Origin: Desulfobacteraceae bacterium
GTDB taxonomy: Bacteria > Desulfobacterota > Desulfobacteria > Desulfobacterales > SG8-13
Reading direction: 5' to 3'
NCBI GenBank assembly: GCA_029287875.1
Contig: JARFQH010000183.1
Location: 1-6,348, forward strand
Length of the DNA: 6,348 bases
Shown here: piece after piece, positions 1-5,085 of the stretch
How positions within the stretch are numbered: the stretch's first letter is position 1
Layout of the letters: each line of letters starts with the position of its first letter
The notes under the pieces: model-generated
The model's database searches: none
Told to the model about the DNA's origin: nothing
Seen by the model: only the letters and a program-made list of their open reading frames with translations
Translations under genes and position numbers: made by a program

Positions 1-208
1 CCTCCGGCGTGGAACAGTAGAGCACGATGGCCTGATCCAGATCGTAGTTTACCAACCAGGCGGCTGTACGAGGATCTTCATGCACGGCATTTTTAATCTT
101 CATGGTGCTCGTTTCCCAGTTTAAGCGAAGATCGATCACCGTCAACCGCTCATTTTCGAGCATTTTCGCCAGTTGCTCTTTTGAAATTCGCGAAACCGGC
201 CGGTTCAT
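1..208 (-). CDS. Rhodanese-like domain protein, N-terminal part (truncated by window edge)
   Basis: Reading leftward from the ATG complementary to 206-208, an open frame of 69 codons runs to the window edge with no stop, so the C-terminus is outside. An excellent Shine-Dalgarno (AAGGAGGT) lies just upstream of the start. The protein opens with a short helix-like stretch (SKEQLAKMLE, residues 9-18), then TVIDLR (23-28), the typical first strand of a rhodanese fold. It ends in IVLYCSTPE (61-69), which matches the active-site region; Cys65 would be the sulfur-accepting cysteine. Rhodanese domains carry persulfide sulfur for transfer to cyanide, thiols or biosynthetic partners; this one has no visible signal peptide and is probably cytoplasmic. 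The substrate cannot be read from the fragment. It lies downstream of the small gene at 410-577 on the same strand, about 200 bases away, so cotranscription is possible but unproven. Confidence 0.75.
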   Translation of the reverse strand, partial: MNRPVSRISKEQLAKMLENERLTVIDLRLNWETSTMKIKNAVHEDPRTAAWLVNYDLDQAIVLYCSTPE

Positions 209-409
209 GGCCACCTCCTTCTGGCAGTTGTCAGTCAAAGGTTATCGGTCAATTTGATTTTAGAATTGACGCTTTATGGTTCTTACACATGGAATGAAAA
301 TCCCATCCGTTTGAAACCTTTATCCCACCCAAAGGTGTCCTTCTTCGTTCGCTTTTCAACCGGCCATGACCGACCGGCGCAAAAACAGCGTGTTGGCTCA
401 GCCCGTTGT

Positions 410-577
410 CTAACCTAAAATTTCAACGATGGCGCGGGCGCAATTGGCCTTGGCATCCTCAGGACCCTCGAGGTTGATGATTTTTTTATCGAAATCGAAA
501 TCTACGATTTTGCAGCCGTGTTTTTCAACCACGTTTTGAACGATGGTCAACAGTTGGGCATCGTTTAGTTCTGTCAT
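410..577 (-). CDS. Small uncharacterised acidic protein (55 aa)
   Basis: A complete 55-codon frame runs from the ATG complementary to 575-577 to a TAG at 410-412, preceded by a purine-rich site (GAAAGGA) about 11 bases upstream. I do not recognise a named family. The sequence looks real: an amphipathic N-terminal helix (TELNDAQLLTIVQNVVEKHG, residues 2-21), an alternating strand pair (KIVDFDFDKKIINLEG, 23-38), then a second helix (PEDAKANCARAIVEIL, 39-54). This helix-strand-strand-helix layout is complete for a mini-domain. Two cysteines (22 and 46) could be redox or metal related, but with no CxxC there is no strong case. It sits upstream of the rhodanese-like gene on the same strand and has its own promoter-like sequence at 667-694. 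A role as a small partner or regulator is inference only. Confidence 0.7.
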   Translation of the reverse strand: MTELNDAQLLTIVQNVVEKHGCKIVDFDFDKKIINLEGPEDAKANCARAIVEILG

Positions 578-666
578 AGGTCTTTTATTCCTTTCAAATT
601 GTGCTTATTCGTCTTAAAATAGTGCAATTAAAGATCCGTTTGGTTCTCTAATAACTATTCCATTCT

Positions 667-694
667 ATAATAGCCATAAATCCCTCTTTGACAA
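667..694 (-). promoter_or_regulatory. Sigma-70-type promoter for the 55-aa gene
   Basis: On the minus strand TTGTCA (complement of 689-694) and TATTAT (complement of 667-672) each match the consensus hexamers at 5 of 6 bases and are separated by 16 bases. Transcription would begin near 660, giving a leader of about 80 bases before the ATG at 577. The -35 box overlaps a small inverted repeat, ACAAG-N5-CTTGT (691-705), which could be an operator but is short enough to be chance. Confidence 0.5.
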
Positions 695-742
695 GCAGGA
701 CTTGTACCGGGCCTTTAAACGCATTAATGTTTAATTTAATGG

Positions 743-796
743 GATAATAAGGTGGGCGCCTCAAGCGGCCATGAACGTTTAGTACGAAAATAGAAT
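743..796 (+). repeat. Dispersed intergenic repeat, copy 1 (inverted relative to 3680-3724)
   Basis: Two blocks recur in this window. Block A (743-762, GATAATAAGGTGGGCGCCTC) matches the reverse complement of 3680-3699 at 19 of 20 bases. Block B (779-796, TTAGTACGAAAATAGAAT) matches the reverse complement of 3707-3724 at 17 of 18 bases. The order of the blocks differs between the copies: A then B here, B then A in the reverse complement of the other. This suggests a family of modular intergenic elements rather than one simple duplication. No coding sequence lies inside. Confidence 0.6.
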
Positions 797-891
797 TAGA
801 CCCGCAAATAGAAACTTGAAACTTGAAACTCGAAACTCAGAACCCGGAACCAGTGGTGGCTTAAGGGACATGAGCGTTTAACATAAAAATA
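767..891 (+). repeat. Imperfect 26-bp direct repeat flanking the heptamer array
   Basis: The 26-base segments at 767-792 and 866-891 agree at 20 positions. The shared core reads CATGA(A/G)CGTTTA, followed after a few variable bases by AAAATA. They lie about 100 bases apart on the same strand, on either side of the tandem array at 811-852. The first copy overlaps block B of the dispersed repeat, so the second may be a more decayed member of the same family. Confidence 0.5.
811..852 (+). repeat. 7-bp tandem repeat, GAAACTY units
   Basis: Four clean units (GAAACTT, GAAACTT, GAAACTC, GAAACTC; 811-838) are followed by two degenerate ones (AGAACCC, GGAACCA; 839-852). The array is intergenic. The unit is a multiple of neither 2 nor 3 bases and no coding frame crosses it. 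It looks like a slippage-expanded simple repeat; no function can be assigned. Confidence 0.75.
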
Positions 892-991
892 ACCTTTTCG
901 GAGCGAGAGTTGTCGGGCGATGCAACGACACGGTTCTCGCGTTATGAAGGCGAACGGAGTTCGTGCAGAATACGAACCGTTGGAGATGAAA

Positions 992-1390
992 ATGGTGACG
1001 GACTGGATACCATTTGAAGATGGTCGCTATAGTGTGCCCGAAGCCTTTCTTGTGACTTCCGGCAATGCGGCGGTGGAGCTTCACAGCCCCTATATCGAAA
1101 TATTTACCGGGCGAAACGGGAAACGCTGGCTCAAGGGCGGCAGTCTGGTGCAGAATTTGCTGATGGTCGAATTGATGGAAGAGAGCGACGATCTGAACAT
1201 TCTTCTGAACGCGGGAGAAGATTTCGGGTTCCTGATGCAGTCACCCGAAATTCAGGCCGGCAAGGTGTTTTCACCGTCGGTGAGATCTTCCCTTAAGTTC
1301 ATGCCGACCGAGCCTTGGCAACCGTTGACGCCGGCCGAGTTCAGGCAACTGAAGTCTGTCATAAAGCTCATTTCGCCCGAGACCCGCTAA
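992..1390 (+). CDS. Uncharacterised soluble protein (132 aa; 156 aa if started at 920)
   Basis: The frame is open from 920 to a TAA at 1388-1390. I prefer the ATG at 992 because GGAG (982-985) sits 6 bases upstream of it, while the ATGs at 920 and 944 have no Shine-Dalgarno. The 24 extra residues from 920 are basic and little protein-like, and their DNA is full of inverted repeats. From 992 the protein begins MVTDWIPFEDGRYSVPEAFL. It has no membrane segment, signal peptide or cysteine and no motif I recognise. The first half looks strand-rich, including VELHSPYIEIFTGRNGKRW; the middle is helical and acidic (LLMVELMEESDDLNILL); the end carries LTPAEFRQLKSVIKLI. It converges with the DUF2333 gene, whose stop lies 87 bases away, so the two are not one operon. 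Function unknown. Confidence 0.65.
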   Translation: MVTDWIPFEDGRYSVPEAFLVTSGNAAVELHSPYIEIFTGRNGKRWLKGGSLVQNLLMVELMEESDDLNILLNAGEDFGFLMQSPEIQAGKVFSPSVRSSLKFMPTEPWQPLTPAEFRQLKSVIKLISPETR

Positions 1391-1415
1391 GAATGCAAGT
1401 TAGATATAGCGTGGC

Positions 1416-1436
1416 GATCCGACTGGATCTATCTTT
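1416..1436 (+). terminator. Weak hairpin terminator candidate after the 992-1390 gene
   Basis: GATCC (1416-1420) and GGATC (1425-1429) form a 5-bp stem with a 4-base loop, followed by TATCTTT. The stem is short and the tail broken, so this is only a candidate end for the plus-strand transcript, placed sensibly between two convergent genes. Confidence 0.3.
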
Positions 1437-1477
1437 GCGGTTATAATCGGGATTTGCAGCGGGCCATCGCCCCCCCG

Positions 1478-2440
1478 TCAACGATTGATCGACTGGGCCA
1501 CATCGTTGAGCCGTTCCCGCACTTCAATCAGGTACCGTGCCATCTTGCCACGATGATCGGCCATGACGGAGTCATGGTCACCCCGTAGCACGATCAGCGG
1601 ATCGAAGTCGCAGATTCGATCGATTCCTCTCATTGCAATCCGTATGTTTTCGGCCCCACCTTTTTCGCTGATTTCCGGATAGAGATGGAAGAGTGCCGTC
1701 AAAACATCGCGCAGAACCAAAACAACTCCCTGGGTGTAATAAATTCTGTCATCTAGATCTGAATACGGCACTTCGCTGTTGCTCTGAACCAGAAGCCCGA
1801 GGGGCTGATCGAGGAACTGTTTTCCGGTGATAAAACTCAAAAGATCGTAGCGGTCGTCAGAGCGCATGTTGAAAACTGCGTTGTTGGTAAGAAGAGCGGC
1901 CTCGTATTGCTGCATGAGCGCGATGCCTTTGCGATACTCACTTTCGGTCGACGGAAACCACCAACTGTCCTCGGAGAAGGCAAATCGTTTTTCCCTGGCC
2001 TCCTTGAGCAGGGGATTTTCGGCATCGACAGCGCCGAGTTTGGAAAGGTGGGTGGCGGAAAAACCCAAGAGCATCCGGAGTGCAAAGATCGTCCCTTTCT
2101 GCCTGTTGGCGCGGTTGTCGAGCCAACGCGTCGGAGAAATCAACAGGTCGTTGACAGACCAGCCGAATGTCGACGTCATCTCCTGATTCAACCGGTTTCG
2201 CAGCGCCATGGAAAGCGCCACACCTTTTTCAGCTTCCGGCGCATCGGGTGGCGTTTGGTCGAGCGTCTCCTTCAGTTTGGTATCTAAGCTCGGAAAGGTC
2301 GTGCGGTCGATAAGTGTGTAGCCTTTGTAAACCAGTGTGTACACGCCGACCGTCAGGGGCCATATGAGCATGAAGGCAAGCAACGACAGGATGATGCGCT
2401 TTCCGAGGATCGTGATGCGGGGTAATTTTTTCTTTTCCAT
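1478..2440 (-). CDS. DUF2333 family inner-membrane protein
   Basis: A complete 320-residue protein reads leftward from the ATG at 2440, with AAAGGA about 11 bases upstream. Its positively charged N-terminus (MEKKKLPR) leads into one hydrophobic segment (about residues 15-37). The rest is a soluble, mostly helical domain, so it should be anchored in the inner membrane with the bulk in the periplasm (inference from the positive-inside rule). Landmarks I recall from the DUF2333 family are GWSVNDLL (93-100) followed by a leucine- and asparagine-rich RWLDNR, SWWFPSTESEYR (159-170), DDRIYYTQG (230-238), DPLIVLRG (280-287) and MADHRGKMARYL (293-304). Length and order fit a full-length member. The molecular function is not known to me. 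It is a single gene on this strand, convergent with the 992-1390 gene and divergent from 2838-3152; no clear promoter is visible. Confidence 0.85.
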   Translation of the reverse strand: MEKKKLPRITILGKRIILSLLAFMLIWPLTVGVYTLVYKGYTLIDRTTFPSLDTKLKETLDQTPPDAPEAEKGVALSMALRNRLNQEMTSTFGWSVNDLLISPTRWLDNRANRQKGTIFALRMLLGFSATHLSKLGAVDAENPLLKEAREKRFAFSEDSWWFPSTESEYRKGIALMQQYEAALLTNNAVFNMRSDDRYDLLSFITGKQFLDQPLGLLVQSNSEVPYSDLDDRIYYTQGVVLVLRDVLTALFHLYPEISEKGGAENIRIAMRGIDRICDFDPLIVLRGDHDSVMADHRGKMARYLIEVRERLNDVAQSINR

Positions 2441-2837
2441 TGTAATGAATTTCCTTTTAACGGCAGCGGCAATCTAACTACGTACACAAAACCAAATAAT
2501 TCTGACGCGAACGAAAATTACGGATCTGCCTCTGTTTGAATGTCGATAGTGCCGGCATGGTAAGCACATCGTGACCAAACGTCAATGCCGCACCGGCGCC
2601 TACTGTCGGATACCCGTCAGAATGAGATAAAAGTGTCAAATTTTGGTCAGAAAACAGGCCATTCGGTCCAAAGAAATTGCGTTGCGGGGAAGCCCGAAAC
2701 AGCGAGCCTACTGCTTAAAGTCTTCACCGACGGCGATTCCGGCGTCATACCGTTTTACCTCGATTCACATGGCATATAATTTGCTTTTTCGAACCGGTAA
2801 AAACCGCAAAAACTTTGTGTAAAGGGCTCACTCCATT
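2441..2837. other. Divergent intergenic region without a credible gene
   Basis: This 397-base gap separates the minus-strand DUF2333 gene from the plus-strand DUF6794-like gene. A 64-codon plus frame at 2585-2779 is open, but it has no Shine-Dalgarno and no recognisable content, and it ends on the sigma-54 promoter, so I do not call it. The clear signal is that promoter at 2770-2785; upstream sequence between about 2600 and 2720 would be the place for an activator site. GTCAnA occurs three times there, too weak to call an operator. Confidence 0.6.
2770..2785 (+). promoter_or_regulatory. Sigma-54 (RpoN) -24/-12 promoter for the DUF6794-like gene
   Basis: TGGCATATAATTTGCT fits the sigma-54 consensus TGGCACGNNNNTTGCW at all positions except C-to-T and G-to-A at the sixth and seventh bases. 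The invariant GG and GC are exactly 10 bases apart, and a T-run follows the -12 element, as is common. Predicted transcription start is near 2795, about 43 bases before the ATG at 2838. The same bases contain TATAAT (2775-2780), which could alternatively serve as a sigma-70 -10 box, but its best -35 (TTTACC, 15 bases upstream) is poor. Sigma-54 control would need an enhancer-binding activator, not visible in the window. Confidence 0.6.
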
Positions 2838-3152
2838 ATGTTTGTCAGAAAACAGCAGTACCGGATGCCGAAGACCCTGGACGATGCGGCTGAAAAGGTT
2901 ATTTCGGACCTGCCCGGCGGCCATCAGGAAATTCTTTCAAGAATGACTGACAAACAATTCCAGCGATTCTACGAGAAGGTCGCAAAATTCATACTGGACG
3001 ATTTCGACCTTTGGCTCGGCAACGAAGAGCTGCTCCGCTCTTGCTACAGCACCCATCCTGACGAGACTTCCACCTGTGATCCCGCCAAAATCATTCTCGA
3101 CCGGGTCAGGGAAAAGCTGCAGGAAATCGCCGGCATCGTGATTATCACGTAA
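2838..3152 (+). CDS. Small DUF6794-like protein (104 aa)
   Basis: A 104-residue frame starts at the ATG at 2838, with a weak purine site (AAAGGG) about 11 bases upstream, and ends with TAA at 3150-3152. From about residue 10 the pattern MPKTLDDAAEKVISDLP, then helical FQRFYEKVAKFILDDFDLWLGNEELLRSC (41-69) and PAKIILDRVREKLQEI (82-97), follows the layout I associate with DUF6794. That layout is a P-x-T-xx-x-A start, an FxLWxGNxxLLxSC core and a C-terminal IIxxxxxxL helix. The protein is small, soluble, helical and has no signal peptide; its cysteines (69, 80) are not arranged as a metal site. The function of the family is unknown to me. It stands alone between a sigma-54-type promoter and a hairpin terminator, so it is probably a monocistronic, conditionally expressed gene. 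Confidence 0.75.
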   Translation: MFVRKQQYRMPKTLDDAAEKVISDLPGGHQEILSRMTDKQFQRFYEKVAKFILDDFDLWLGNEELLRSCYSTHPDETSTCDPAKIILDRVREKLQEIAGIVIIT

Positions 3153-3172
3153 CGGTTTTATGCGGTCTCGAT

Positions 3173-3197
3173 TCCGTCGAGGCGACGGATTTCATTT
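3173..3197 (+). terminator. Rho-independent terminator of the DUF6794-like gene
   Basis: TCCGTCG (3173-3179) and CGACGGA (3183-3189) form a perfect 7-bp stem with a 3-base loop, followed by TTTCATTT. It begins 20 bases past the stop codon at 3152. The T-tract is interrupted by one C and one A, so efficiency may be moderate. Confidence 0.55.
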
Positions 3198-3429
3198 CGA
3201 CAGACGACCCTGCACGATCGTCGCCGACGCGTCGTCATTCCAGACTTTTCCCGATGCTGTCGGCAGCAGATTCATCCCCATCCCTCCGCAATGCTTGTTT
3301 ACGATTCGGTTGTCCATGTGATATTTCATAGCTCGTTTCCGTCCATAAATGGTCCTTTTCCGCAATTTCGGTGTTAAACACTCATCGCCCTTCGGGCCGC
3401 AACGGTGCATGAAAATGATGCGCTGGGGC

Positions 3430-3491
3430 CCGGATGAGCGGTTGTGCCCGTTGAGCCGGTTGAGCCGGTTTAGCCCGTTGAGCCGGATAAA
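3430..3491 (+). repeat. 9-bp tandem repeat, CCSGTTGAG units
   Basis: The clean core is four contiguous units: CCCGTTGAG, CCGGTTGAG, CCGGTTTAG, CCCGTTGAG (3447-3482). It is bordered by degenerate units CCGGATGAG (3430-3438), an 8-base CGGTTGTG, and CCGGATAAA (3483-3491). The units alternate C and G at the third position. It lies outside any gene, and a stop codon in the reading frame of the best translation (PVEPVEPV) argues against coding. Confidence 0.75.
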
Positions 3492-3605
3492 CTGTTGCGA
3501 AAAGCGGCTGACTGTTTGAGCCGTCTACGGGGTCTTGGACCGGACCCAATGCCGATACCGCATGAAAGAAAAACCATTGGGAACAAACCCGACCTCTTTA
3601 TTTAA

Positions 3606-3696
3606 GGACGGGAAAGGTCCGGGCTTAGAACCCGTTGGCGGCGAGTTTCAGCCGCCTTTCGCAATCGCTTATCCGGGCGGAGGCGCCCACCTTTTT
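3606..3696 (+). other. Run of four consecutive hairpins ending in a T-tract
   Basis: Potential stems are GGAC/GTCC (3606-3609 with 3617-3620), GGG/CCC (3621-3623 with 3631-3633), GGCGGC/GCCGCC (3637-3642 with 3651-3656, 8-base loop, followed by TTT), and GGGCG/CGCCC (3675-3679 with 3684-3688, loop GAGG), followed by ACC and T5 (3692-3696). The last two are terminator-like in plus orientation. Because the final stem and tail are part of the dispersed repeat, the structure may belong to a mobile or repeat-type element and not to a leader RNA. It matches no riboswitch class I know. A role as attenuator of the gene at 3812 is only a possibility. Confidence 0.4.
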
Positions 3697-3724
3697 ATCG
3701 TATGACATTCTATTTTCATACTAA
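3680..3724 (-). repeat. Dispersed intergenic repeat, copy 2 (inverted relative to 743-796)
   Basis: The reverse complement of 3680-3699 carries block A (19 of 20 bases as at 743-762) and that of 3707-3724 carries block B (17 of 18 bases as at 779-796). In this copy block B precedes block A. It lies next to the hairpin run at 3606-3696. Confidence 0.6.
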
Positions 3725-3730
3725 TAGAAT
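3707..3730. promoter_or_regulatory. 8-bp inverted repeat upstream of the CDP-alcohol transferase gene
   Basis: ATTCTATT (3707-3714) and AATAGAAT (3723-3730) are perfect inverted half-sites around an 8-base spacer, immediately before the weak -35-like TTGATT (3732-3737). The spacing of half-sites would suit a dimeric repressor. However, one half overlaps block B of the dispersed repeat, so the symmetry may come from that element. Confidence 0.3.
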
Positions 3731-3811
3731 ATTGATTTTGAGTGAGACCTTTATAAAAAACTTAATTCGTGTCTGAAAGAACCGCTGTTCGGCAAAGGGA
3801 CATTATAATAA

Positions 3812-4987
3812 ATGCGGATCCCCAAAAGTCTCGGCATTTACTGGTGGACAACCGCCCTGATAAGCTTTTGCGCCGTTATCGTCTTCAATCTGTTTCTAAG
3901 TTCCCACTGGCAGATCCCTTTCGACTGGACACGGTTTGTCTTGCCGCTCTTGCCGTTGATCTATGTGTTAGCTGTATTGCGCTCGTGTCTGCCGCTCAAC
4001 CACCGTCCCGGTGAAACCCAAATGCTGGCACACCTGGGTATGGCCAACGGCATCACGATGGTGCGAGGGGTTCTGGTGTCCGTGCTGGCCTGCTTCTGGA
4101 ATTGGCCGGCAACGATACCCTTCTCGATTCATCAATCTTTTGCCTGGCTTCCGGGCGTCATATACATAACGGCGGCTCTGCTCGACCTGGTGGACGGGAT
4201 TGTTGCTCGGCACACCGACCATGTCACCCGCTTGGGTGAAAGACTCGACACCCTCTTCGATGCCCTCGGGCTCCTCACTGCCGTTCTGGCGGGTATCGCC
4301 CTGAACCAGCTGCCCCTTTCTTACCTTGCAGTGGCCCTGGCCTATTATGTTTTTTCGGCCGGAATACGGGTCAGACGCCGCACCGGCCGGATGGTGATTC
4401 CCCTTAGACCCCGGCCGGCGGCGCGTCTGATCGCCGGCTTCAACATGGGCTTCTTGGCGACAGCGCTGCTGCCCATTTATCGCCCGCCGGCCACGACAAT
4501 TGGGGCCATGGTTTTTATGATACCTTTGTTGGCGGGATTTCTCCGGGACTGGCTGGTGGTCAGCGGCCGAATTAAGACAGGATCCCCGCAACCGGCCCCA
4601 TGGGAAGAAAAGTGGCGATGCCTGTTCAGAGAGCGGCTGCCGGTGGTTTTGAGAGCGGTCCTTTTGTTAAGCTCCCTGACGGCCCTGGAAGAAACGGCCG
4701 CCTTCTTCAGCGGAAACACAGAGGGTCCGTTTTATATCTTCGGGCCGATTTTGCGGCCGATACTTTTGCTGTCGGTAGTCATGGTCTCTCTCGGCGTAAT
4801 GGGGCGCCTGGCCGCATTGACGATCCTGCTGCTGAGTGGTTTTTGGATCAGCCGTCAGGGAAGCGATCCAATGTGGTGCCTGCTCATGGTTGCTGCGGCC
4901 GCCTTGTTGATCACCGGCTCCGGGAATCTGTCCTTGTGGCAACCGGAAGAAAAATATCTGGGAATGACGGCTCAGAACACATCTTGA
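3812..4987 (+). CDS. CDP-alcohol phosphatidyltransferase with extra DoxX-like membrane domain
   Basis: A 391-residue integral membrane protein. The full CDP-alcohol phosphatidyltransferase signature DxxDGxxARx8GxxxDxxxD is intact: D125, D128, G129, A132, R133, G142, D146, D150. An upstream NGITMVR (79-85) is the usual pre-signature motif. Such enzymes displace CMP from a CDP-linked lipid or alcohol with a second alcohol, using two metal ions held by the aspartates; the substrate cannot be told here. Hydrophobic segments precede the signature (about 12-30, 41-60, 84-98, 112-124). The transferase domain seems to end near residue 250. After a hydrophilic linker, four more segments follow (about 278-297, 310-328, 332-346, 354-370), closing with GSGNLSLWQPE, which resembles the end of DoxX-type proteins. 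Usual family members are about 180-250 residues, so this looks like a fusion. AAAGGGA lies 11 bases before the start. It heads the cluster with the reductase and dehydrogenase genes. Confidence 0.85.
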   Translation: MRIPKSLGIYWWTTALISFCAVIVFNLFLSSHWQIPFDWTRFVLPLLPLIYVLAVLRSCLPLNHRPGETQMLAHLGMANGITMVRGVLVSVLACFWNWPATIPFSIHQSFAWLPGVIYITAALLDLVDGIVARHTDHVTRLGERLDTLFDALGLLTAVLAGIALNQLPLSYLAVALAYYVFSAGIRVRRRTGRMVIPLRPRPAARLIAGFNMGFLATALLPIYRPPATTIGAMVFMIPLLAGFLRDWLVVSGRIKTGSPQPAPWEEKWRCLFRERLPVVLRAVLLLSSLTALEETAAFFSGNTEGPFYIFGPILRPILLLSVVMVSLGVMGRLAALTILLLSGFWISRQGSDPMWCLLMVAAAALLITGSGNLSLWQPEEKYLGMTAQNTS

Positions 4988-5085
4988 ATTTCATTTTTTT
5001 AGTTGACGTTCTTTTATCATCTTGGCGATGGACCGCTTTCCTGTTATGGAAAACGTGAGCCTATCCTCCCAGCGAAAGGATCGAA

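Larger units (their letters stand above)
578..991. other. Gene-free, repeat-bearing intergenic region
   Basis: I see no credible coding frame here apart from the possible longer start (920) of the following gene. The stretch holds the minus-strand promoter at 667-694, one copy of a dispersed motif (743-762 and 779-796), an imperfect direct repeat (767-792 and 866-891), a 7-bp tandem array (811-852), and possible leader hairpins at 903-977 before the plus-strand gene. Confidence 0.6.
3153..3811. other. 659-bp gene-free region with repeats and hairpins
   Basis: No supported gene. From left to right it holds the terminator at 3173-3197, about 230 bases in which I see nothing, a 9-bp tandem repeat (3430-3491), a run of four hairpins (3606-3696), the second copy of the dispersed motif (3680-3724), an 8-bp inverted repeat (3707-3730), and then an AT-rich leader before the CDP-alcohol transferase gene. 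A 72-codon minus frame at 3192-3410 lacks a ribosome-binding site and known features and is not called. Leader signals for 3812 are weak: TTGATT (3732-3737) and TATAAA (3752-3757) are only 14 bases apart. Confidence 0.6.

Noticed and set aside
366..384. Possible hairpin terminator downstream of the 55-aa gene
   Set aside because: The minus-strand stem is about 6 bp with a G-T pair and has no T-tract after it, so it is not convincing.
2585..2779. Open plus-strand frame of 64 codons before the sigma-54 promoter
   Set aside because: No Shine-Dalgarno, no recognisable motif or protein-like pattern, and its end overlaps the promoter.
3192..3410. Open minus-strand frame of 72 codons
   Set aside because: No ribosome-binding site before its ATG, composition rich in Cys/Arg/Lys without a domain, and it starts in a region with no other coding signal.
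3590..3700. Known riboswitch (c-di-GMP, cobalamin or similar) before the transferase gene
   Set aside because: None of the conserved core sequences of the classes I know is present; the hairpins overlap a dispersed repeat.
3968..4591. Long minus-strand frame of 207 codons
   Set aside because: It lies antisense inside the CDP-alcohol transferase gene, whose catalytic signature is intact; the frame is a by-product of GC-biased codon use.
5003..5031. TTGACG as a -35 box for an internal promoter before the reductase gene
   Set aside because: No TATAAT-like hexamer occurs at 16-18 bases downstream; the T-run before it has no hairpin, so neither promoter nor terminator is supported.
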